A stretch of 64,000 nucleotides of DNA from Botryotinia globosa (Eukaryota > Ascomycota > Leotiomycetes > Helotiales > Sclerotiniaceae), in the NCBI GenBank assembly GCA_014898425.1, contig RCSZ01000008.1:2119501-2183500 (forward strand). Reading direction: 5' to 3'. This document shows, piece by piece, positions 47,831 through 57,706 of this stretch. How positions within the stretch are numbered: position 1 is the stretch's first letter; every line of letters starts with the position of its first letter. Below the pieces are notes generated by a model. That model saw nothing but the letters and a program-made list of their open reading frames with translations, made no database searches and was not told the origin of the DNA. A program made the position numbers and the translations under genes.

Positions 47831-49900
47831 ATGAACCAGTTTACTTCTCAAGTCCTTAGGGCTGCCGCTCTCGCTCATGGAGCCTCAGCACAACTTTACA
47901 ACCAAGTAATTCAAACCAACTACGGACTTGTTCAAGGTATTCCTGCCTTCAACTCTTCTCCAAATGGTAACATCTCGCGCTGGGAGGATATCACCGTATG
48001 GACAGGTATTCCCTATGGTGCCGATACCTCTGGCGGGAATCGATGGACACCTCCAAAGAATGCAACACCTTTAAATAATACACTCCAAACAAACAAGATG
48101 GGCCCTATTTGCGGACTAGGCAATCCATCTACAACTGGTGGCACCGTTCGCGAAGATTGTTTGAACCTCAATATCTGGACCAACGGTAATTCTACCGATG
48201 CCAAGCTCCCAGTTATTTTTTGGTCTTTCCCAGCAGGTGGTGCTGCCGATCAACCTTTGTTTGACGGTGCCGGAATGGCAGCTCAAGGGATTGTTTTCGT
48301 TAATTACAACTACCGTATCAGTGCTCTTGGTTGGCTTTCAACTCCAGAGCTTTCGGAAGAAATGTACAAAGCTACTGGATCTAACAGTTCCGGAAATTGG
48401 GGACAGCTTGGTCAAATCCACGCTTTGAAATGGGTACATGCCAACATTCCTGCATTCGGTGGTGATCCAGACCACATCACCGTTATGGGTCAATCCGCTG
48501 GGTCAGCTGCTGTCTACCACTTCGTTAACAGTCCATTGTCAAAGGGACTTATTGTCGGAGCCATCGCCGAGTCACGAACGCGTGATCCATACGATCCTGA
48601 GGCCCTCACACTTGCCGAGAATTATCGTAACCAGTCTTATGCTCTCGCATCCGGATTTGAGTACATGGCTTCCAAGAACGTTAGCACCATTGCTGAGATG
48701 CGCGCTCTCCCTCTCGCTGACCTCGAAGAGTCTCTTTTCGGAGGTACCTTCTCCGATAAATTCGGTAATGTAAGAGTTCTGGCCCCTGCTCACCGCATAT
48801 ATAACGCTTTTCTAGCTAAAATATAAGATTGATCAACTTTTTATACCCTAGTTTATTTCTTATATTAAAAAATAAAATTAGAATTTTTTTTCTAATTTTT
48901 GAAATAGAATTTGGAAGGGTTAAAATTAAAAATTCTAAATTTTGATGAAAATTTGCTTATTTTGTATGGGAAAAACGTTATATATTAGAATTTTTGAAAC
49001 AATTCAATTTCAATATCATATAATTATTCAACAAAAATAATAAAAAATATTTCGAATAATTTTTTATATCTTGATTCTAATTATTTATTATTTTCAATTT
49101 TTTTAAAAAAGAAAATATAAACATTTGAATGAAATATTTAATATAATAATTTGTATTAAAAAAACCTCATTTTTGCAGGGATTTTGTCACATTTGTCACA
49201 AAGGTGTAATGAGCAAGGGCCAGAACTCTTACTTAACGGCTATGCTATCCCCGCCAAATACATCGAGACACTTGCCACTGGCCCAGCGAACGATGTTCCA
49301 TACATCACTGGAAACACCAAAGATAAGTCCGGAGCAGCTACAAGCACCAATATCACAGTTGCCGAGTACGAAGCTGAAATCGAAACGCAATACGGTGCTT
49401 ACAACCTTTCATCCACATCCTTGGAGCTTTACCCAGCTTCAAACACCACTCAAACATGTATGGCGTATAATGCTCATTGGCGCGATACTTCCCGTGTCTC
49501 TAGTCGGTCATTCGCCAATTTCTGGTCTGTTAAGTCCAAGTCGCCTATCTGCACATACTACTGAGATCATGCTCCTCCAGGACAAACTCAAGGCGCTTAT
49601 CACGATTTTGAAATCAACTATGTTCTCAACAATCTCTACGGAACTGATAAGCCATGGGAAGCCGTTGATTTTGAGATTGCTCTCAAGATGAACGGATATT
49701 GGGCGAACTTCGCTAAGACTTTGAATCCCAACAACGGAGGCTCCTACAAAGGAAACGGAACCTTGCCACAATGGAGTGCGAACTCAGAAATTGACATGGT
49801 GACTATGGAAGTTAGTGATGGATTTGGAGAGGTTCTTATTGGTAGTGCAGACCAAGTTGCTGCGATCACCAAATACTTTTCCTACCAGAACCCCGTTTAG
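47831..49900 (+). pseudogene. Secreted type-B carboxylesterase, interrupted by a MITE
   Basis: Type-B carboxylesterases hydrolyse carboxylic esters outside the cell. From ATG 47831 a signal peptide of about 20 residues leads into the alpha/beta-hydrolase: REDCLNLNIWT, the nucleophile elbow GQSAGSAAV, and NWGQLGQIHALKWVHANI. At 48772 the gene is cut by a 457-base inverted-repeat element. Coding resumes at 49232 with LNGYAIPAKYIETLATGP, and removing the element plus one TA joins the halves exactly in frame. A further TGA at 49562-49564 interrupts the frame before DHAPPGQTQGAYHDFE, which holds the expected catalytic His; the frame then stays open to 49900. Without the lesions about 536 codons, normal for the family. 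The position where the catalytic acid is expected (GNTKDKSG) carries Lys. Non-functional by inference. Confidence 0.85.
48773..49229. mobile_element. Tc1/mariner-type MITE inserted in the esterase
   Basis: A 457-base AT-rich element with terminal inverted repeats beginning AGAGTTCTGGCCC, matching over about 22 bases with one or two differences, and flanked by TA on both sides (48771-48772 and 49230-49231). TA duplication is the mark of Tc1/mariner-type insertion. It encodes no protein of its own; the interior is largely A/T homopolymer-rich. Excising it with one TA copy restores the host reading frame exactly, which confirms the boundaries independently of the repeats. Confidence 0.87.
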
Positions 49901-50475
49901 ATGATGTTTGATGATTTGTGGTTCGGGTGATGTAAATGGATCTGGACTCATTATTTTCTGTATATGTATTCATTAAAAAAGCGAAAAGATTCAGCGAGTG
50001 AGGGATTCATTTTTTTGTATATATAGCATTCAATTTAAGTCAACACGAGATACGGTTGTACTCTTGTATTTTAATCATTGCCTTTCCTCCGCTACTTAAT
50101 TGAGTCTTCGGCGACGATTCTTTGCAACTCGCTGCTACCCACGGGCAAATATTTTACTAATTTCATCCAATCATTTGATCTCTTTCGTCTCAGTAGGAAT
50201 TGGCAATCCAATCTTATAGTCCAAATTCTGACTACACATTGCTAACTTAATATCTTGCGAGGGCAAGTCTCAAATCCCATCATTCCAGCTGCGGAATTCA
50301 TTTTTTTCTCCACAATACCTTACACATTCCTCACACTTATCACTATCAAATTCTCTCCCTCTTCTCTTCTTATCTTTCTAGTCCTTACCCAAACAATGAC
50401 TCAAAATATCCCCTTCTATGATTGCCCTTCCAGAGAAAAAAATTCAACTTCCACGTCCCCCAAAACCCCTCAAAA
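49901..50475. other. Intergenic region
   Basis: About 570 bases between the esterase remnant and the glycosyltransferase; its last 200 bases are pyrimidine-rich, as in many fungal promoters. No gene. Confidence 0.4.
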
Positions 50476-52301
50476 ATGATATCTCTCCACTACCATCGCA
50501 TCCTCCTATCCTTTTTTCTACTCTTCTTTTCCCTCATTCTCTTGTATTCCACATATCCCCATGCACTCAACTTCAACCTGAATTTAAATCCCCTATCCAT
50601 TTCCAACTCGCTCACCCCATCTAGAAAACAAAAATACATCACCCAAGAAGGCAAACCCATCAACCAACAAACCATCATCCAGCTCCGAGCAAAAATCAAC
50701 GAAGGAAAATATCCCGCGTTGAAGAAATTACTAGAACACGGTGTTATAAGAGTAAGTAGTGAAAATGGAGAGAAATCTGGGAAGGGAAGGGGAGGAGAAA
50801 AAATTATCCATCAGGTGTGGCATAATCCGGAAGGAGGATTTGCGAGAAGAGTTGAGAGACGCGGAGATACGGATGTGGGAGTTCCAGAAAGACGAGGAAG
50901 TTATGGGGGCGGTACAGGAGAAGGAAAAATATATATAGCGGAAGATAGAGAGGGATGGGAAGTATCTGGAGGAGATGGAGAAATTCCTCGTGAGTGGGAA
51001 GAGAGGAGAGAGTATTGTAGGGGGATTAATGAACAGAGTGGGTGGGATTATGTTGTATGTATCTTTCTGTTTATCCCCTCTATGATCTTTTCCAGCTCTG
51101 TAATTTTTGTTTCTCACTGGGGTTTGAGAGCATGAAATTAATGACCCATCCATACACAGCTCTGGACCTCCCGGAAATCCCTCGCCTTTATAAAAACTCA
51201 CTACCCATCGTTTCTCAAAACGTATATATCCTACCCCTCTAATTCTCAACGCGTCAAAGCGATGAAATATCTTCTGCTTTATAAATATGGTGGTATTGTA
51301 TTGGATATGGATACGATATGTCTGCGTGCTCTGGATCCATTTTTGATGCTTGGGCTGTTTGTTATGGGTGAGCCTTTATCTCCATCTTCATCTGAAGACA
51401 AAAATGGGGATAAAGAAGGAGACGAGAAGCTAAAAGGAACAATTTCATCACGTATCATGGGCGCTCCGAGAAATCATGGATTTGTGGTGGAGTTGATAGA
51501 TGTATTGATGGGACATAATGCGCCGGGGGTTGAAGGAACAGGAGAACGGGAGAGGGACAGAGAAACAGGAGGGTTAATTTTGACGGAGAAATTGAAGAAG
51601 GGGGAGAAGTTGATGACGGGTAAGAGAGAGATTTTTGGAGAGGTGTGGGATGCGTATCATAGACGCATTGAAGAGGGAGTATTGAATGTGGGTGTTAGTA
51701 CTGGTGCTAACACATCTACAAATATGGATGATAAGAGGGGATATAGTGACCGAGAAGAAATGGGATTGTTGGATAGTGTGGGATGGAGAGTTAGTGTGTT
51801 GCGTAGGGGAGAGGGTGTTGGGAGGGGATTTTTCGGTGAGTTTTTGAATTTTGCAAATTTTGCTTCCTGTGTGACGAACAGGTACACCTCTACCAAGAAG
51901 TAGACCAGAAAAAATAACTATCCCCAGGTCCTCACCAACCCAACGCCAAACCTCTTTCCCGGTCCAAACCCCAATCAAAAACCTCCCACACCTCTCCTAC
52001 CCATCTTCTCCTCCCCCTTCTATTTCTCATCTCTCTTTCCCTCCTCATAACCCTAACTTTCTACTCTCATTATCGCTCTCGCACACGCAAACAAACGCTT
52101 ATTCGTCGCGCTTCAAGTAGATATGAGAGAGGAAGGAGAAGGGAGAGGGTAATGAGAGGTGCGGGATTGGGTGGAGAAAATGATGGATTCTTGTTTAATG
52201 GGTATGGAGGGGGTGAATATGGGGGAGAGGGTACGCAGGGGATGGAGAAGGAGGGGAGGGGTTTGATGATTGGGAAAGGGGAAGCGGATGGAGGGGAGTA
52301 G
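50476..52301 (+). CDS. GT32-family membrane glycosyltransferase (mannosyltransferase-like)
   Basis: Exons 50476-51054, 51160-51835 and 51928-52301, all GT-AG and in phase, give 542 residues. An N-terminal signal anchor spans about residues 8-28. KIIHQVWHN opens the sugar-nucleotide-binding domain (Gly_transf_sug, DXD type), followed across the first splice by DYV/LWTSRKSLAFIKTHYP and then KYLLLYKYGGIVLDMDTICL, whose DMD is the metal-binding DXD motif. A second hydrophobic segment at about residues 445-467 (LLLPLLFLISLSLLITLTFY) and a basic, Gly-rich tail come from the third exon; this resembles the two-membrane-segment layout of SUR1/CSG1-type sphingolipid mannosyltransferases, though OCH1-like enzymes share the catalytic part. 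A Golgi location is inferred. Composition is locally purine-rich. Confidence 0.78.
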
Positions 52302-52985
52302 GGGAATGAGAGATGCGGGGTGTGAGGGGGGCTGAATAGGTGCTTGTGGGGGTTCAGGGGAGATTTGCTATTATACAGATTGTAATGCGTGTGATTAATA
52401 AATGACATTCTATGCAAACGGAGATCAAACTGATTAAATTCTCGCCCAATTTAAATTTAAAGGGCAAAGAGCATGTTTTGATATGCGAATATTGGGGAAA
52501 CGGGATGGAATCACGAAAGAAGCGAGGACGTTCAGTCATCGAAGCCTTTTCTGGCATTAATATTGTATTCAGATTTTATATCTACACAAATTGGTCATCT
52601 AAATGTCTGCAAAAGTATTCAATATCAGAATCACACATCTTCTTGCAAAATGACTTTATTCGTCAACGTTGAATCAAATGAGATCGTGGAAAATGCCACG
52701 CTAGAAATTTGGTATCACAAAGACAGATTGAATGGAACGATATTTTACCAAGTGATGTTGAATATCGGCTATGAGAAACGGGAGATTCACTTATGAACCC
52801 AACTTTCGAGAGCAATATTCGTGATTCTGCGAGAAGATAGATAGAAATGGGTTGTTCTTGATGTTCCAATTTGCTATTCACTATAGGTGATGTGATTATT
52901 TTTTGTCTTGCAGTTACTTGGCTTCTTTCGTGGTTCGAGAAATCTTTGTCTCTATGTTGTTTGCCCTTTTTGTTTGCAACTACCC
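52302..52985. other. Convergent intergenic region
   Basis: About 680 bases between two convergent genes. The overlapping small frames at 52412-52796 show no domain. Confidence 0.4.
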
Positions 52986-54626
52986 TTAAGAATTTGAACC
53001 TTGGGATGTCCATGACGTACTAGGCATCGAGAACTGTGCTTCAATGTCTTCTAGTCCTGGTATATCCGCAAGAAGTGATTCCAACCACGAATCACCATAC
53101 CCAATATCTTGTAGTGTTTGGCTACTACTTCTATCCATTGTAGGATCAACAGGTGGTAGTGGATCAGCCTTCATGACTTCACTGAGCATCTTCGCATCAT
53201 CCTCTTTCCTTTTTTGAGAAAGCAAAACTAGTAATCGAGCAGTTTTGTATGCTTCTCTCATGACACTCGTATCATATGCGGTTGATACTTCCCCAAGAGT
53301 CTTCATTGCGTCCCCGAGTCTCGATAATGAACTTCGGTTGTCGATAGCGAGGAGTGTACAAATTATTTGGAACGGTACGTTAGCCATATGATGCCAGGGA
53401 CATTTTGTTCGGACCATATCTCTAGCACAGCGCAAAGCTTTACTCATAAGCGTCAGAGCTCGGTCTAAGAGTTCCGGAGAGACGGTGAGATTCAAGGCGC
53501 GAAGACGCCGAAAGATGCAGAGCATCAGATTACATTGAGCCATTACTGATGGCGGCTGTATGTGACTGCTATTCAAGACTTGCACAAATGCAGATTCGAG
53601 GTTAGATGCATTTTGCTGGTTAATTGGATCCAAAGCTTCGGACATGGGCAATAAGCTAAGAAGCTCTTTCGTTGAATCTTGGCAATTCAGATATGGGAGG
53701 ACCGAAGGCACTCCTCCTTGGAGTACCACCCTAGAACGTCCAAGATCAAAGGAGATCCACGTATTTAGATGCTGTGCTACACCTAATAGCCTCCATCGTA
53801 ACTCTGAATTGGTGTCTAATGCTGGTTGTATTGAAGGATCATTTGTGGTAGTCGGAATATGAAGACCTGCTGCTTCAATCATGTGCATTAACGTGCAACT
53901 GGACATCCATGCGACATGAGGTGATGCTGTCATACGCAAATAGACAACCCTAAGAAGTTGACCTGTGATTGTTTCTGCTGTTGGTGTTTCTCCGGAAAAT
54001 TCATCGAGAATTGACCGCGCAGATTCAACCAGCTGCATTTCCAAGAAAGGTGCAACCCGATTAGAAAACAGACTTCCAAGCGCAGTCACCCCAAACAAGA
54101 TTGCATCAAATGGCTTTTTCTCGTTCTTGACAAGTTGACGAACCTTCCATCTCTGAAAGAATTTTGCCCGATCAATGAAATTGTAACAAATGTCCACCTT
54201 TTCAAAGTAGAACGCAGACAATTCATCCACGATGCCCGTGCTCGATATGTCTTCCGTTGATAATGTTGAAACCCGCTTAGATCTGGTATTACTATACCTC
54301 TCTCCAATATTCCATGAAAACAGATTCAATTTCGGTGCATTTTGAGGATCGATTTTCAGCGCTAATTGCCTGGCAAAAGTTGCACCGGAATTCGCTTCTA
54401 TTGATGGAGGAGGTAAGGATTCTGCTTTTGTGGGAGCTGACAATGATGCTTGCTCATGATTGTGTCTAGGTCTTTTGCTATGTCCGGAATGGTTCTTGTA
54501 TTGACACTCGTATTCGAATCGAACACAAGAATCACATGGTTGACCGCCGTCGCATCTTCTTTTGCGGTCACGACAAGGTTCGCAGGCTATTCGAGAGCGT
54601 TTACGCTTCAATGGTGAGTCTGTCAT
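52986..54626 (-). CDS. Zn2Cys6 fungal transcription factor
   Basis: A nuclear DNA-binding regulator of the GAL4 class. Single exon, 546 residues, ATG at 54624-54626. Residues 15-41 form the binuclear cluster with spacing C-x2-C-x6-C-x5-C-x2-C-x6-C (CEPCRDRKRRC, then CDSCVRFEYEC), preceded by a basic KRKRSR stretch. From about residue 130 the protein has the helical pattern of the fungal-specific middle homology region, including DICYNFIDRAKFFQRW, LRVVYLRMTASPHVAW, MIEAAGLHIP and LNTWISFDLGRSRVVL. The C-terminus is acidic with aromatic residues (DSWLESLLADIPGLED), a plausible activation segment. The target is unknown. The MCT-like transporter follows 892 bases further along and is transcribed towards it in the same direction, so a link is possible. 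Confidence 0.88.
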   Translation of the reverse strand: MTDSPLKRKRSRIACEPCRDRKRRCDGGQPCDSCVRFEYECQYKNHSGHSKRPRHNHEQASLSAPTKAESLPPPSIEANSGATFARQLALKIDPQNAPKLNLFSWNIGERYSNTRSKRVSTLSTEDISSTGIVDELSAFYFEKVDICYNFIDRAKFFQRWKVRQLVKNEKKPFDAILFGVTALGSLFSNRVAPFLEMQLVESARSILDEFSGETPTAETITGQLLRVVYLRMTASPHVAWMSSCTLMHMIEAAGLHIPTTTNDPSIQPALDTNSELRWRLLGVAQHLNTWISFDLGRSRVVLQGGVPSVLPYLNCQDSTKELLSLLPMSEALDPINQQNASNLESAFVQVLNSSHIQPPSVMAQCNLMLCIFRRLRALNLTVSPELLDRALTLMSKALRCARDMVRTKCPWHHMANVPFQIICTLLAIDNRSSLSRLGDAMKTLGEVSTAYDTSVMREAYKTARLLVLLSQKRKEDDAKMLSEVMKADPLPPVDPTMDRSSSQTLQDIGYGDSWLESLLADIPGLEDIEAQFSMPSTSWTSQGSNS

Positions 54627-55124
54627 GGCAGCTAAAGAATTTTCTCAACGAAGATAACAAACAGCTGAGATAGAAAAACGAAAATTTTCCCTACCTTCTT
54701 GAGTGATCACATTTTGAGACCCATTTGATGCTCTGACATGGCAGAGCTATGGTGGAGACGATTTGCTGCATGTGCATTACGTAATTTAGATGCGACCGAA
54801 GGTTAATCCTCGGCGTTCACCGAAGCTTCGTTTGTGATTTCTTCCGAAATGAGCAACAATTCAATCTTCTAGTTGATCCTATTCTATATATTTACTTCCT
54901 TATAAAAATCTTATCAAACACTGTTTAGAAACTGGTATCAATTGATCATTCCGAATTCTATTCATTCTCGTAGGAGGAGACCTTGTCGGGACATCGATCA
55001 TGTGATCAAAGAGGGCACTGTATTAACTAGCGTCGCGCTAGCGCTTCCCTATATATTTAGCACTTAGCTTCCTATAGATAATAATAATCAAGAACGAATA
55101 CAATCATATAGGACTAAGTACTTA
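54627..55124. other. Upstream region of the Zn2Cys6 gene
   Basis: About 500 bases up to the third MITE. Contains a short palindrome near 55032-55042 (TAGCG/CGCTA). No gene. Confidence 0.35.
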
Positions 55125-55482
55125 GGGCCTGTTCGGATCGTTTTTTTAATTTGTTGACAAAATAATATGTTGATTAATAATTTAGATTAAATTTGTTAAA
55201 TATGAGGTTGAAATTTGTAGTTTATAAAATGTAAAGTGATAGTATATTGATAATAGTTAGTCAAAGTTGTATTAGAGATTTGGTGAGGTTGTTATATAAA
55301 TTTTCAAATTTGTTGATTAATATTTTATAGCTTTTTGTAATTCAATATTAATATTCGATTCATTGCTTTTTTTATTAATATAAATTATTGAATAACATTT
55401 GTATTCGATAAATGCTTATTTAGATCTATATTGTTAATAAATATAGCCTAATATCGCTTAAAAAATCGATCCGAACGGGCCC
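55125..55482. mobile_element. PIF/Harbinger-like MITE with TTA duplication
   Basis: A 358-base AT-rich element whose ends are inverted repeats, GGGCCTGTTCGGATCG on the left and the reverse complement of GGGCCCGTTCGGATCG on the right (one mismatch in 16). It is flanked by TTA on both sides (55122-55124 and 55483-55485). A 3-base TWA-type target duplication and G-rich ends are typical of PIF/Harbinger (Tourist-like) elements. Encodes nothing. It lies 36 bases from the stop codon of the MCT-like transporter. Confidence 0.8.
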
Positions 55483-55517
55483 TTACACTTATATCAACCA
55501 AGTTGATACCAACAGAC

Positions 55518-56825
55518 CTAGACCTTGATCCAATTCCATCCAGACTTCGATACCCTCGAAGCTACAAGACACACCCCACTCAGCGCAATCGACGTTCCAG
55601 CAAAGATCTGCGCATAAAGATAACTTCCTCCTCCAACCTGAATCAGCGCACCAGAAATCGGGGGACCAGTCAAACACGCAAAGCTAACAACACTGAAAAT
55701 CATACCCAACCTCACCCCCGTTTTCTTTGGATCCGTCGTTAATGTTGTAGCAGTAGCCGGAAGAAGCGCCTGCAAGGCAGCTGCAACAAATCCATATATA
55801 ATAGCAAATGCATACATTCCACTTATCGAATCGACAGCCGCCCAACAATAAACTAGAATGCATGCTGCAAAACTGAATGGGGTGAGGACATTGAAGGGTC
55901 CAGTGATCCGATCTCCGATGAGGTTTGGAATAATGCGGCCGATGATTCCAATCCCATTCAAAATCATTAGGAGATTGACAGAGGTTTCAGTCGTAACGTC
56001 CAAGCGGTCGCGAGCGAATGTTCCCAGATAGAAAAAAGCGAAATACAGACCCCAGTAATTCAAGAACATCCCCATGGTAAAAAAGGTATATGCAGGTTCT
56101 TTGAATGCCGCCCATTCCACAAACGCACCCGCTTTGTAAGGAGGCAATCTTGGCTTAAAGAAGAGAAGTGAAGGGATATGAGCTGTGAGCATAATGAACC
56201 CTACGATTCTCAACGTCCAGGCGAACCCAACTTTTCCAATCAGTACATGCACAGCAGCCGGATACACTAAACCTCCACTTGCTCCTCCCGCCGCTGCGAG
56301 GCCCACAGCTAACGCTCTGTTTCTCTTGAAATATGTGGACAAAACAGACAGGGCAGGACAAAATGACAAACCATTCCCTAAGCCAACACAGACCGCATGA
56401 GCAAGAAATACCTGCCAGTAGCTCCTACATAAGGATGTCATAAAGACACCCAGTAGTTGTAGGAATACACCAATTCTAAAGACGAGATTGAAATGGCCAG
56501 CATCCGACGCTCGACCACCTATCACTCCGACGAATAATAGGAGAAATACTTGAACGCTGCCGATCCAAGCGATGGATGAAGAAGTTTGTGCTAGACTGAC
56601 GGTATAGTATTCCTGAAAAATCCCATAACTGTTTGCGAAACCCCAACTATTGAAAAAAACGAGATGCGTGAGGAAAACGTGCAGCCAAGCTGTGAATCCC
56701 CCATCCGGAGGCGGTCCGGGATTTGTTGAATTGGGGGTTGGAGTTTGGGAGTGAGATTCGGTATCGGTACTGGCGTTTGAGAATTGAGTATCCTGCGTTT
56801 GCTTTTCGGGCTCATGCATACTCAT
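55518..56825 (-). CDS. MFS monocarboxylate-transporter-like carrier
   Basis: Single exon, 435 residues, from ATG 56823-56825; the frame is open further upstream but without ATG. The first about 45 residues are hydrophilic. The membrane part opens with the MCT hallmark PPDGGFTAWLHVFLTHLVFF, followed by WGFANSYGIFQEYY, VCVGLGNGLSFCPALSVLS, FKRNRALAVGLAAAGGASGG, and in the second half FFYLGTFARDR, GIIGRIIPNLIGDRI and TGVRLGMIFSVVSFACLTGPP. About 12 membrane segments. Fungal members carry monocarboxylates, nicotinate-like acids or riboflavin, so the substrate is open. A MITE sits just behind the stop codon and could lie in the 3' untranslated region. Confidence 0.88.
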   Translation of the reverse strand: MSMHEPEKQTQDTQFSNASTDTESHSQTPTPNSTNPGPPPDGGFTAWLHVFLTHLVFFNSWGFANSYGIFQEYYTVSLAQTSSSIAWIGSVQVFLLLFVGVIGGRASDAGHFNLVFRIGVFLQLLGVFMTSLCRSYWQVFLAHAVCVGLGNGLSFCPALSVLSTYFKRNRALAVGLAAAGGASGGLVYPAAVHVLIGKVGFAWTLRIVGFIMLTAHIPSLLFFKPRLPPYKAGAFVEWAAFKEPAYTFFTMGMFLNYWGLYFAFFYLGTFARDRLDVTTETSVNLLMILNGIGIIGRIIPNLIGDRITGPFNVLTPFSFAACILVYCWAAVDSISGMYAFAIIYGFVAAALQALLPATATTLTTDPKKTGVRLGMIFSVVSFACLTGPPISGALIQVGGGSYLYAQIFAGTSIALSGVCLVASRVSKSGWNWIKV

Positions 56826-57706
56826 ATCATCAGATGTATAGCTGCGGATGTCAAATACAAGCCTCGTCAACAATGATATCTTAGGATATTTGTTTCTGCA
56901 TTAAAGCCAGTCCTGGAAAAATCTTTATATACTCTAGCGATTGACTCAAGATTCAATTTCGATTCAATATGAAATTTCGATTCCAAACAAATCAAAAGTT
57001 CCAGATTATTGTCAATATCCTGCTACAAGCAGTGCGCACGTCTTTGGCTCGGATGATGCGCGTCCGGTTATTGCGGGGAGTTAGGGGAGCGGGACAAAAA
57101 CAATTGCGCTGGAGGAATCATTCTCGTAGGTGTGGATGAAATGTGGAATTGTCAATGCTATAGATCTGGATTATATATTGGTCCATCTATCTTCTAGAAT
57201 TATTCCAAATTCAGACCCTTACGTCGAACCTGAATCAAACGGAGTATAAAGCAATTCCCAATGATAGTATACCCTACTTGTCTTGAACTCTTTTACAATT
57301 GTATATCTAATACAAGACTGTAAGACCTACCCAAGTGAGACTTTCAACAAGTTATTGTAGTAGATCTTTAAACTTCATTAGCTCGTTTGAATGGAGATCG
57401 ACTACTCTGAAACTTATTGCTTCAAGGTGAGAACTTACCTTGTCTTAGATAATGACTCGAAAAACCTACCTCCACAAAGTCTTAAGACTATGAAACTATT
57501 AAACCATATATATCGTAGATCGCAAGTATTATAGGTGGAAGACTGGGATATTTCCTGGAATATAGATATGAGCGAGAGAAACATGCGGCAATTGACTGTA
57601 AGAATATATTTGTTGGTATCAAAGATATTAGTGGAGTTCAAACTTCTGGAGATCTTCTATATACACTTTCGATTCTCTATACATCATCCGTTACGACTAT
57701 GACCCC
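56826..57706. other. Intergenic region
   Basis: About 880 bases upstream of the MCT-like gene and behind the flavohaemoglobin gene. No gene or clear element recognised. Confidence 0.4.
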
